DNA of 64,000 nt, taken from positions 1 through 64,000 of the forward strand of contig JABFGF010000005.1 of assembly GCA_013112635.1 (NCBI GenBank), read 5' to 3'. Position numbers and translations under genes: made by a program. This DNA comes from Calditrichota bacterium (GTDB taxonomy: Bacteria > Calditrichota > Calditrichia > Calditrichales > J004). This document shows, piece after piece, positions 55,471 through 63,636 of the stretch; the stretch's first letter is position 1; each line of letters starts with the position of its first letter. The notes under the pieces were generated by a model that saw only the letters and a list, made by a program, of their open reading frames with translations, searched no databases and was not told the origin of the DNA.

Positions 55471-56016
55471 CTAAAAACTGTTTTTATGTTTTAAAGCTTG
55501 CCTGATATGCTGCAAATGATGGTTACAATGCCAAGCATAAAGGCCAATATTCTCTTTTAAAGAAATAGCATTTACATGTTCCGGGTGAATAAATTTTCTG
55601 TCCAATTCAATATTTGATAGACTTTTCAATAATTTTGCCCATTTGCTGTGGAGGGCCTTAAGCAAAGCAAGAGAGTCAGAAATGTCATTGTCTAATGAAT
55701 CGTGCAATTCAGCCCAGCGGTTTTCAAAGTAAGGGCGTATTTGAGGTTGGTCTTCAGTAAGGGCAAGTTTAAAACGGATGATACTGTTAATGTGGCTATC
55801 CGAACAGTGATGAACAACTTGTTTAATCGTCCACCCACCAGGTCTGTATTTCCAGTTGAGTTGATCAACATTTAAATCAGTTGTTAATGATTCAACATTG
55901 TCCGGAAAATTCTCAATATCTGCAATCCATTTTTTTATGATTAGTTCATCAATCACGTCAGGTTTATTAAATTCCCCGATCGGATATTGAAGTTTTCTAA
56001 GATCAAAATTAGTCAT
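55471..56016 (-). CDS. DinB/YfiT-family putative metal-dependent hydrolase
   Basis: A 181-residue four-helix-bundle protein of the DinB superfamily. The metal-binding His are visible in KQVVHHCSDSH and in YAWHCNHHLQHIRQAL. YRPGGWTIKQVVHH and the opening LQYPIGEFNKP are characteristic of the YfiT branch, whose relatives include bacillithiol S-transferases. A thiol-transfer or hydrolase role is inferred only from family. It is followed by the membrane gene after 10 bp and preceded by the frameshifted methyltransferase. Confidence 0.88.
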   Translation of the reverse strand: MTNFDLRKLQYPIGEFNKPDVIDELIIKKWIADIENFPDNVESLTTDLNVDQLNWKYRPGGWTIKQVVHHCSDSHINSIIRFKLALTEDQPQIRPYFENRWAELHDSLDNDISDSLALLKALHSKWAKLLKSLSNIELDRKFIHPEHVNAISLKENIGLYAWHCNHHLQHIRQALKHKNSF

Positions 56017-56049
56017 CTATTACCTCATTTTGAACTACACTAATGTATT

Positions 56050-56857
56050 TTACGGATTTGGTTTTTTGCTGGCAGCAATAGAATAGATCATTGGAATTTT
56101 ATTACCCAAATGTTCTATTCGAAATTTCTTAGGCGCATATTCAATCATATTATCAAAACAGTTATAGGGGCTGTAATCAAATTCTTCCAGTGCACTAATC
56201 TCAAAATTATTTTTGATCAGACTGTTTATAACCTCACCAAAGCTGTGGTTCCACTCAACAGTTTCAAAGTTTATTGGTGCGTTTTTTTCAGCATAGGTTC
56301 CTGATTCGGCTTCAATAATTGGTCCGGAATTAAAATAGCGATATTTGATTTTTGTAAAATCATTGTTATAAATCCAAAGAAAAGGGTGGAATTCAACTAA
56401 AGCGAATTTGCCCGCAGGCTTAGAAAAATGTGAAATAATTCCTGCCCATTTGTTTAGGTTGGGCAACCAGCCAATTACGCCATAACTTGTAAATATTATA
56501 TCAAATTTTTTATTTAAATTTTTAGGTAAGTTATAAATATTGCAACAAATAAAATCTGCATTTACTTCTGAAGTGGAGGCAAGTTCTTTGGCTTTTTCAA
56601 TTGCCTTTTCAGAAAAATCCACGCCTGTTACATTTGCACCAAGCCTTCCAAGAGAAATCTGTATCTTGCCCAAAATGACATTGAAGGTGAAGTATAGATT
56701 TTCCTTTTATATCACCCAGTAATTTTAATTCAATTTCATTTAAGGAAGATTGCCCTTCAATAAATTTGTCGTTGTCATAAAACTTTGAATTATAGTGAAA
56801 ATCAGTTCGTGTATTCCATGACTTTTTATTGATTTCAAAGTAGTCGATTTTTGTCAT
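56050..56857 (-). pseudogene. Class I SAM-dependent methyltransferase, frameshifted
   Basis: From ATG 56857, KIDYFEINKKSWNTRTDFH and KSILHLQCHFGQDT give the first SAM-binding strand of a small-molecule methyltransferase. The frame then leaves (DFSWKAW...). One nucleotide near 56659 is extra: dropping it continues as SLGRLGANVTGVDFSEKAIEKA and on to about 207 residues ending ASKKPNP. The total of 808 nt is one more than a multiple of three. The downstream half alone has the open frame 56050-56673, which lacks the first Rossmann strand. Inactivation or a sequencing indel is likely. The substrate is unknown. Confidence 0.82.
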
Positions 56858-56921
56858 TGTTAATTACTCAAAAAACCTTGTGGGTATTATCTTACACAAT
56901 AGGTTTTTTCCTTGGCGAAGA

Positions 56922-57707
56922 TTATGTCCATTTATTCAAATTATCTTTAATAAAATCGATTACATTTTGATGTTCTGTTTTTCCGGGACCCTCAACAATA
57001 AAGGGTTCACCAAAATTAATGTAAATGGGCAGCTTGCGATCCAGGTGGCCAATGTCTTTAAACCATTTTCCATTTTTCCAGAAGTCAGTTTTGATAGCCA
57101 CAGGGACAACAGGTACTTTTGCTTTTTTTGCCAATTTGATTCCCAGGGAATTAAACTCAGCCGGGATAAACTCCACTTTGCGTTGGCTTTGAGGAAAAAC
57201 GACTACTGAAATATTTTCACTCAGGTTTTTTACACCATCGCTCATAACTTTTTTAAAGTCAGCCATTGGGTCTTTGCGTTCTACAGTAATCGGCTTGCGT
57301 GCACGCATAACCGGCCCAAATAATGGGTGCGATACGAGGCTGTCTTTAACCACAAAAGTGACTTCACGACGGGAGGCGATTAATCCGGGAAAGATCATTG
57401 TTTCCAGCATACCCATATGGTTGCCTATAAATACCACCGGCTCGCTGGTTTTATTTATATTATCAAGACCTTCAAGATGGTAACGCGCACCGCACATTTC
57501 GGTTAGCTTAAAAATATCCATGGAGCGGGTTGCCCACATTTGGGTATCAAAATTATTTGCAACGGCCAGGCGCCTGTTTCCAAGCAACTTGCTGATAAAA
57601 CGAATTGCAAAATAAGCTGATGTACCCATTGACATTTTATCAAGGAATGCTCTTGGTTGATTTCCTGGGGTGTGATAATTCTTTGTAGTGATATAATTGT
57701 TTGGCAT
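56922..57707 (-). CDS. 1-acyl-sn-glycerol-3-phosphate acyltransferase (PlsC-like)
   Basis: A 261-residue acyltransferase of the LPLAT family. The catalytic H-x4-E/D motif is IGNHMGMLETM, the second block GPVMRARKPITVER, the third VVVFPQSQRKVEFIP and the fourth VPVVPVAIKTDFW. LPLAT enzymes place acyl chains on lysophosphatidate or related lipids at the inner membrane. Glu in place of Asp in the first motif is a tolerated variation. Separate from the methyltransferase by 64 bp; the propeller-like gene is upstream. Confidence 0.85.
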   Translation of the reverse strand: MPNNYITTKNYHTPGNQPRAFLDKMSMGTSAYFAIRFISKLLGNRRLAVANNFDTQMWATRSMDIFKLTEMCGARYHLEGLDNINKTSEPVVFIGNHMGMLETMIFPGLIASRREVTFVVKDSLVSHPLFGPVMRARKPITVERKDPMADFKKVMSDGVKNLSENISVVVFPQSQRKVEFIPAEFNSLGIKLAKKAKVPVVPVAIKTDFWKNGKWFKDIGHLDRKLPIYINFGEPFIVEGPGKTEHQNVIDFIKDNLNKWT

Positions 57708-57772
57708 TGTTAAATGTAGGAAAGGCGGGTTATTCTATTCAATTTTATCTTTTAGAAATAATTAATCCCAAT

Positions 57773-58669
57773 TTATTGTTTTGTCCAAATTTCTATTGGT
57801 TCATTTTTAAATAATAGCAACTCTGGTTCAGGATTATTTCCATTAAATTCCATTTTTGATGAAAATAAAAATTTTTGGCTATTATCAAAAGCAACCCAAT
57901 GTGGCACCCACGGTTTTGAATACTGTTTTATTACTTTCCTCTTTCCATTTTCTCCAATAATCTCAAAAGATCTTTTGCCCCAATAGGCAATTAATAATTT
58001 GCCTTTTTGCCAATCCGCATCAAAAATCATGTTACGGTTAAGGGCAATCTCGCCCTCTACATTTTCTGTTAAATTGTTCCAATTTTGCAAAATATCTCCA
58101 CTGCTATCTGTCAGCCAGACTTGGTTATCGGAGATTAATAAAAATTTGTTCTTTCCGATTGCCCGAATTTTTTTTATGGGTTCAGCAAATTCAAAATAAG
58201 GTTTTGTCTGTCCTTCTTTTTTTTTGATATAAATATTTGGGTATCTGCAAAAAACAATCTCATTATCCGAGTTCATTCTAAAACCGCCTTCACCAATTCG
58301 CATTTTATCATTCTGCCATGGCCAGATTTCTGTGGGTTGTGTACCCTGGTTCGATTTTAAAATTCGAAATTTATATTTATCAGCAGATTGAATGAAGCGT
58401 CTTTCAATTATATAAAGAATGGTATCATTGGCATAAAGCATAAAATCACTGGCGTTAAATTCAGAAACAATGAGCGGTTTTGGTTTATTTTGAGAATTTT
58501 TATCCCACATCATCACGCAGGCATAATGCCCTTTATCTTCTATGGGATAAACATAAGACCATAAAACTTTGTCCCCGGCCATTATTAAATTACCGGTTGG
58601 ATGAGCCTCTGTTTGTTTATGCACTAAAAGAGCCAACACAAGCACAATGGGAAATAAACATTTTTTCAT
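57773..58669 (-). CDS. Exported protein of unknown function, propeller-like
   Basis: A 298-residue protein with a signal peptide (about 1-22, KQTEA/H). The mature part is a series of short beta hairpins (NLIMAGDKVLWSYVYP, DFMLYANDTILYIIERRF, FLLISDNQVWLTDSSGDIL, PHWVAFDNSQKFLFSSK). The repeat rhythm resembles a beta propeller, but no blade signature is strong enough to assign a family. It is the first gene of the leftward run, divergent from the RRM gene by 171 bp, which should hold both promoters. Confidence 0.65.
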   Translation of the reverse strand: MKKCLFPIVLVLALLVHKQTEAHPTGNLIMAGDKVLWSYVYPIEDKGHYACVMMWDKNSQNKPKPLIVSEFNASDFMLYANDTILYIIERRFIQSADKYKFRILKSNQGTQPTEIWPWQNDKMRIGEGGFRMNSDNEIVFCRYPNIYIKKKEGQTKPYFEFAEPIKKIRAIGKNKFLLISDNQVWLTDSSGDILQNWNNLTENVEGEIALNRNMIFDADWQKGKLLIAYWGKRSFEIIGENGKRKVIKQYSKPWVPHWVAFDNSQKFLFSSKMEFNGNNPEPELLLFKNEPIEIWTKQ

Positions 58670-58840
58670 GACAAATTATTTATGAACCAGATAAGTTAAC
58701 AAAGCAATAAAGTGCTAAAGTAGTGCAATATCACTTATTATAAAAGTGGCTAAAAGATAGAATATTTACAAATGAATTAATAATAGGAACAGCAAGCTTT
58801 ATTATGTATTTTTTTAGTAGAAGAACTATTAGGAGCTAAA

Positions 58841-59122
58841 ATGAATATATATGTTGGTAATATTTCAAAAACGACAAAGGAAGAATCTATCCGGGCTGCT
58901 TTTGCGGTTTTTGGGCAGGTAGGTGAGGTTAAACTGATTAGAGATAAACACACACATGAAAACCGCGGATTTGGTTTTGTAGAAATGCCAGCAAAACCGG
59001 AAGCGATTGAGGCAATCAAAAAAATGAACCAAAGCAAACTTGATGGAAATCAATTAATTGTGAATGAGGCGGCAGAACGCAAAAAATCTAATAGTTTCCA
59101 ATGGGGTTCAGGTCGTAGCTGA
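58841..59122 (+). CDS. RNA-binding protein with a single RRM domain
   Basis: A 93-residue protein made of one RNA recognition motif with a short basic tail. RNP2 is NIYVGNI at the N-terminus and RNP1 is RGFGFVEM near 45. It resembles bacterial Rbp/RNP proteins known to respond to cold or to bind mRNA. AGGAGC precedes the ATG. The 68-residue gene follows after 37 bp, and the leader of about 170 bp could hold a regulated promoter. The target RNA is unknown. Confidence 0.92.
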   Translation: MNIYVGNISKTTKEESIRAAFAVFGQVGEVKLIRDKHTHENRGFGFVEMPAKPEAIEAIKKMNQSKLDGNQLIVNEAAERKKSNSFQWGSGRS

Positions 59123-59159
59123 AAAAGTTATTAATAGTGTTATATTTTTAGGAGAGATT

Positions 59160-59366
59160 ATGGATATTAATAAGATATTTGTTACAGTAGATAATCAAAA
59201 TTATTCAGGATTATACTGGTTGACGGAAACCGAAGGGAATAAACAATTAAGCGTTTCTTATGCGGGGGTAAAGCGAACCTCAAAACTAATTGATTCCAGT
59301 AATACAAAAACGATGGATGAAATTGCTAAAACTATGCTTAGTGAACTTCTTGTTAATATGAAATAA
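59160..59366 (+). CDS. Small protein of unknown function cotranscribed with the RRM gene
   Basis: A 68-residue protein starting at ATG 59160, set by AGGAGAG upstream. The frame is open for 32 codons further left, but those overlap the RRM gene. Composition is neutral with a strand-strand-helix look (IFVTVDNQNYSGLYWLTET, KTMDEIAKTMLSELLVN). No family was recognised. The short gap to the RRM gene points to coexpression. Confidence 0.6.
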   Translation: MDINKIFVTVDNQNYSGLYWLTETEGNKQLSVSYAGVKRTSKLIDSSNTKTMDEIAKTMLSELLVNMK

Positions 59367-59428
59367 CACCTTTCGGTTTCCTCTTTCGGGCAGTTCCAAT
59401 TTAGGATGATAGATATAGTAAAGATAGT

Positions 59429-59890
59429 TCAATTAATTCTTTCAAAATCAAATTGGTAAGTTACCAGGCTGCCTTCTTCAACTCCTGTGATGGTTCTCCG
59501 ATAATTACTGTTTCCCAGAAATTCATATTTTACTTTATGGGGATTTTTATAATCAGAATTCTCAAAAATTATTGAATCAGCGTTGTCCAGTGTTGCCTTA
59601 AATATTTTGGGATTAGAATTTTTAATTACGCTGAACAGAATTAAATCTTTCCCAATTTTTTCAATTTTAGTTTTAGCGCTGTAGGTGGTATCATTGTTTT
59701 CAATATAATGCCCTTCCTGCAAAATCCAGCCATCTTTTGTGACCTTCCACTTTTCATGTAATTCTCCGGAAAATGCAGCAGCCTTCCAATGGCCTACAAG
59801 ATTATTTGAAAAGGAAAGTTTAGATTCGGAATTGATACTTTGGCAGGATGAAAATAAAACAAGGCTTAACAAATAAATGGTATATTTCAT
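59429..59890 (-). CDS. Small lipoprotein, DUF6265-like
   Basis: A 153-residue lipoprotein (lipobox LFSSC, Cys16). The mature part is a lipocalin-like beta sheet: NLVGHWKAAAFSGELHEKW, DGWILQEGHYIENNDTTYS and IEKIGKDLILFSV. This 'W..G...E.W...G..L.G' rhythm matches the DUF6265 family as I know it, but the match is moderate. It follows the ATT-start membrane gene by 32 bp, so they may be cotranscribed. Confidence 0.7.
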   Translation of the reverse strand: MKYTIYLLSLVLFSSCQSINSESKLSFSNNLVGHWKAAAFSGELHEKWKVTKDGWILQEGHYIENNDTTYSAKTKIEKIGKDLILFSVIKNSNPKIFKATLDNADSIIFENSDYKNPHKVKYEFLGNSNYRRTITGVEEGSLVTYQFDFERIN

Positions 59891-59922
59891 AACACCCTTA
59901 ATTAAATTTATTATGTGCTGTT

Positions 59923-60363
59923 TCAGTGATAGAGGTTTTTTACTTCTACTTCAGGCAACCCCGATTGTTTAAAAGTATTATTCTCACTTGCATATTTAAG
60001 ACGCTCCCTAAACTCACCACGCCATGTGTATTGTAACATAGTTCCGGAGATATTTGTTTTGAATTTACGGATAAAATTATCTTCAGTATCTAGGAGATAA
60101 ATTATTTCCCCTCCATCAGAAATATATTTGACACCAAGCTTGCCTTTCGCCATGTCCAAATTTTTAAGAAATAATTCAGCAACCAAATTAACATCTATGG
60201 AATCTTGGTTTAAAGACGCAGAAAGATTTTTATAACCGGGAGGAATATCCAGTTTTATGGCACTTGTATAGTCAGCTCTTTCTGTTTCAGACGTTTTAAA
60301 TTCGGCATATGAAAGATAAATTACTGCTGTAAGTACAAGAATATATAAGATTGATTTTTTAAT
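59923..60363 (-). CDS. Small membrane-anchored protein with apparent ATT start
   Basis: Open frame from ATT (60361-60363 on the plus strand as AAT) gives 146 residues: a signal anchor KKSILYILVLTAVIYLSYA, then a soluble part ending VEVKNLYH. GGGAG lies 7 nt upstream of the ATT, and no ATG/GTG/TTG lies in the frame between the previous stop and the signal segment. The first TTG (60186) would remove the anchor and 59 residues. Either a rare start codon is used or an ATG was altered. The mature domain is unrecognised (DMAKGKLGVKYISDGGEIIY). Confidence 0.6.
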   Translation of the reverse strand: MKKSILYILVLTAVIYLSYAEFKTSETERADYTSAIKLDIPPGYKNLSASLNQDSIDVNLVAELFLKNLDMAKGKLGVKYISDGGEIIYLLDTEDNFIRKFKTNISGTMLQYTWRGEFRERLKYASENNTFKQSGLPEVEVKNLYH

Positions 60364-60504
60364 AACCGAACTCCCTTTTTCTTCTATTGAAAACCAAGTG
60401 AACCTTTAAGATATTCCTAAACAGACAAGACAGTTATTAGGGTTAATAAGTTTAATCTAATTATCATTTGTAATATTTCTGTTTTCCAAATTATGAAAAT
60501 AAAT

Positions 60505-61989
60505 TCAGGAAGAGAGTTTGATATGTGTTTTTCGTCCTTCTCTAACGATTATTTCAATTATTTCTTCGATATCTTTTTCTGTTGTTCTGAAATTAACGAT
60601 GCAGGCCCTTAAACAATACTTTCCATTTACGATTGCATTCGATAAAAACATTTCACCGGCCTTTTGTGTTTCATCAAGTAAAGCTTCATTTAATTTATTT
60701 AGATACTCTTCCTTTTTTGTATTGTCCAATGTTTGCTCCAAAGGAATATATCTCAAAGTTGTGATACTTAGGTTTTGGGTAACAGCATCCAGTTCAGGGT
60801 GTTTTAGCGCCAGGGCAAACAACAGTTTTGCCAATTCTATATCTTCGTTAATCATTTTAATGTAACCATTTTTACCAGCTTGTTGCAGAGTGAGCCATAC
60901 TTTTAGTGCCCTGAAACCTCGGGAATTTTGTAGCCCAAATTCAAAAAAGTTTTGAGATGGGATTTCCTCGTCTTTGCTAAAATTATAATATTCCGGATTT
61001 GAGCTGTATGTGTCTATTAAATGTTGGGGATTCTTAACCAATGTACAACCGGCTTCTAGAGGGCTATACAACCATTTGTGTGGATCAAGAGCAATAGAAT
61101 CCGCCTCTTCGGTACCGCTAAAAACAAAGCGTAGTTCAGGGATAACTGCAGCTGGGATACCATAAGCACCATCAATATGAAACCATAAATCGTAGGTTTT
61201 GCAAACCGCAGCAATCGCAGAAAGATTATCCACTACGCCAGTGCTAACATCGCCGGCTGTGCCAACTATCATAAATGGTTGGGCACCTTCTTTTAAATCA
61301 TTTTTAATTGTACTCTCTAAAGCATCTATATTCATTTTGTTGTTTTCGTCAGTTTCAATCCAGCGTATAGATTTTGTGCCGTGTCCAAATAAAATGGCTG
61401 CTTTTTCAATCCATGTATGTGTGGTTTTAGAACAATAGATAGTCATTTTTGCAGAAGCAGAGAAACCATCTTCTTTAAAATTCGATGGGGCTTTGGCTGT
61501 CCGTGCAGCTAAAAAAGCGGTGAAATTTGCCATGTTTCCACCACTTACCAAAACACCGCCATAAGAAGGTGAAACACCAATAAATTCTGCAAGCCACTGA
61601 ATTGTTTGTTTTTCAATTTCAGTTGCTATCGGGCTTAATATTTGTGCTCCCACATTGGGATTTACAGAGGCTGCCAGCAAATCTGCAAGAGCGCCTAATG
61701 GAGCAGCAGAAGATGTTATGTAGCCAAGAAATTTCGGGTGGCCATTAAAAAGCGAATGATTGAATAACAAATCGGTTGCTTTATAAAGCAGTTCTTGGGC
61801 TGAAGTGCCTTCTTCTGGTAAGGGTGATGATCCTAAAATGTTTTGTAGTTGCTTTGGAGATTCACCATTTGTAACAGGGCCTTCTCCAATTTTATTTATT
61901 AAGTCAGAAATAGAATGAATTAACTGCTCACCTGTTTTTTTGAATTCATCGCTCTTCATTTCAATTGGATTTTCTCTAAGATATGTCAT
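60505..61989 (-). CDS. Group II PLP-dependent decarboxylase (aromatic-L-amino-acid decarboxylase type)
   Basis: A 494-residue PLP enzyme. The N-terminal segment has HPKFLGYITSSAAPLGALADLL and NPNVGAQILSPIATEIEK. The cofactor site is SGGNMANFTAFLAAR, the ring-stacking His is in CSKTTHTWIEKAA, the Asp in HIDGAYG and the Schiff-base Lys in ALDPHKWLY. This family decarboxylates aromatic amino acids, Glu or diaminobutyrate. Some members are aldehyde synthases. Substrate not decided. I start at ATG 61989, where AAAGGAAATATTCAA is upstream, not at the longer frame. Confidence 0.92.
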   Translation of the reverse strand: MTYLRENPIEMKSDEFKKTGEQLIHSISDLINKIGEGPVTNGESPKQLQNILGSSPLPEEGTSAQELLYKATDLLFNHSLFNGHPKFLGYITSSAAPLGALADLLAASVNPNVGAQILSPIATEIEKQTIQWLAEFIGVSPSYGGVLVSGGNMANFTAFLAARTAKAPSNFKEDGFSASAKMTIYCSKTTHTWIEKAAILFGHGTKSIRWIETDENNKMNIDALESTIKNDLKEGAQPFMIVGTAGDVSTGVVDNLSAIAAVCKTYDLWFHIDGAYGIPAAVIPELRFVFSGTEEADSIALDPHKWLYSPLEAGCTLVKNPQHLIDTYSSNPEYYNFSKDEEIPSQNFFEFGLQNSRGFRALKVWLTLQQAGKNGYIKMINEDIELAKLLFALALKHPELDAVTQNLSITTLRYIPLEQTLDNTKKEEYLNKLNEALLDETQKAGEMFLSNAIVNGKYCLRACIVNFRTTEKDIEEIIEIIVREGRKTHIKLSS

Positions 61990-62212
61990 TTGAATATTTC
62001 CTTTGGTTTGTATTTTTGGCATAAACTATGGCTGTCCTTTCAGACCTGTAAAACCTTGTAATGATTTATGGAATAACGGAGTTACTTTATTTCGGGTATA
62101 CAATTTAGGATATTAATTTGCATCAATCTGTTTGAAGGAACAAAAAATAAAATTCTGCAGCACATTCGGGTGTTTTGTGGTTAACCGTTGTTGGCCCTAG
62201 CTTTGGTTAATT

Positions 62213-63115
62213 TTAATTTCTGTAAAGCCATTGAATCACAAAATCATCGAACTGTTCTGGTATTTCTATACTTGGATTATGTCCTGAATTATCAAATACA
62301 TGAAAAGTTAAACTAGGATTTTCATTTTTGATTTCGCCCCACAGGACATATGGAGCTGAATAATCATGACGCCCAGATATGACTAAGACAGGTGTGCTTA
62401 TTGTTTTGTATTTAGCAGAATTATCATAAGTAGATAATTCTTTCCTAAAATGATCAAGAAAATCCATATTGATTTCTGTATCTCCCCAAAATTCTGACAT
62501 ATCGAATTGAAGATCAAAACAAAATCTAGGGATATTTGCTGTATAGTACTTAACAAATTTTTGAGTCGGAGTAAGTTTGTTCATGTTTAACTTTGAAAAT
62601 TCTTCCATGTTTTTTGTATAGACCTCTTTCCTCTCATCTGAAGCATTTGTTTCCCAGTAATCCTTTATAATATCTTTGTATTTCTTTGCTCTGGATGGTT
62701 TTGATCCTGTTGAAATTGAATAAGAAATTTTTTGTGGGTATTTCAATGCATAATCAAGAGGCAATGTGCCAAACATTGAGTGTCCAATAACTGCTATTTG
62801 GGGTAAATTAAGTGCCTTACGGACCTTTTCTATGTCATCTAAAATCATGTCGACAGTTAAGGTACTTACCATAGTTGAATCTAATTGGCTTGGATCAGCG
62901 TGGATTAATAAGAATTTATTTCGAAATTTCTCTGAATATAATCTATGCCCAAGATTCTCGCTACCTGTAAAAGCAACACATGGTATCCCATTTCCCTCAG
63001 CTGTATACTCGAAAATCGAATTAGGTATATCTATTTTGCCAGAAATTTCTTTTTGAGTGACACACCCGGTAATTAAGTACAAAAAGAAAATTACAAAAAT
63101 TGATTTTCCAGTCAT
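62213..63115 (-). CDS. Alpha/beta hydrolase lipoprotein
   Basis: A 300-residue lipoprotein (lipobox LITGC, Cys18) with an alpha/beta-hydrolase fold of the proline-iminopeptidase/epoxide-hydrolase type. The nucleophile elbow is VIGHSMFG, the acid lies in SGRHDYSAP and the His in FDNSGHNPSIE. A helical cap lies between about 155 and 225. The substrate is unknown. It probably acts at the periplasmic face of the membrane. The next gene upstream is the FG-GAP fragment. Confidence 0.87.
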   Translation of the reverse strand: MTGKSIFVIFFLYLITGCVTQKEISGKIDIPNSIFEYTAEGNGIPCVAFTGSENLGHRLYSEKFRNKFLLIHADPSQLDSTMVSTLTVDMILDDIEKVRKALNLPQIAVIGHSMFGTLPLDYALKYPQKISYSISTGSKPSRAKKYKDIIKDYWETNASDERKEVYTKNMEEFSKLNMNKLTPTQKFVKYYTANIPRFCFDLQFDMSEFWGDTEINMDFLDHFRKELSTYDNSAKYKTISTPVLVISGRHDYSAPYVLWGEIKNENPSLTFHVFDNSGHNPSIEIPEQFDDFVIQWLYRN

Positions 63116-63636
63116 GATATATCCTCATTTTTTACGTTGGTCTTGCCCAAGAAAAGTAGACACCTTTTCCTTTTGATTTGAAATATTCAACAATATCAGA
63201 GCTCAATAATTTCATTTGCTATAAGTGATGAAGAAATAATATCAAGATCGCTATCACCGTCAAGGTCAAATGGGAAAACTGTTACGATATCATTTCTGAT
63301 TAAGCTGTCTAAAACGTGAGTTGCGATGTGCAAGAGTATTATTATTAAATTCAACCACAATAATAATTGAAACTATGATTCGGGACATTTTAATACACTT
63401 TCAAAATGCGGTTTAGAGTTTTTTACTTCCATTGTGAGTCAATCTCCCCACACCCTTTAACTATACTATATAAAATTAGTAGATTCAACCATTTAAATTG
63501 GGTTTTCTAAAAAGCAAACCGCGTTTGATTACGAATTATGTCCTATCTTTCAAACGGATGGTTTTTACTCAAATGGCTTTCCTTGTTTGTAGCGAATTTG
63601 CTATATTCTCCTTTTGCAATCATGTGTAAAATTCTT
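63116..63636. other. Gene-poor region containing a decayed FG-GAP fragment
   Basis: About 520 bp between the hydrolase and the flavoprotein. It holds the FG-GAP relic (63192-63390) described separately. The rest is AT-rich and shows no RNA gene or clear terminator. A promoter for the flavoprotein is expected near 63580-63620. Confidence 0.5.
63192..63390 (-). pseudogene. Decayed FG-GAP/VCBS-repeat protein fragment
   Basis: On the minus strand one frame reads LDSLIRNDIVTVFPFDLDGD, then SDLDIISSSLIANEIIEL and a stop near 63200. The DLDGDSDLD calcium-binding pattern is diagnostic of FG-GAP/VCBS repeats. A second frame just upstream gives VVEFNNNTLAHRNSRF, in keeping with the preceding part of such a repeat in another frame. 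No start, signal peptide or complete repeat remains, so it is a relic of a surface protein gene. Confidence 0.55.
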
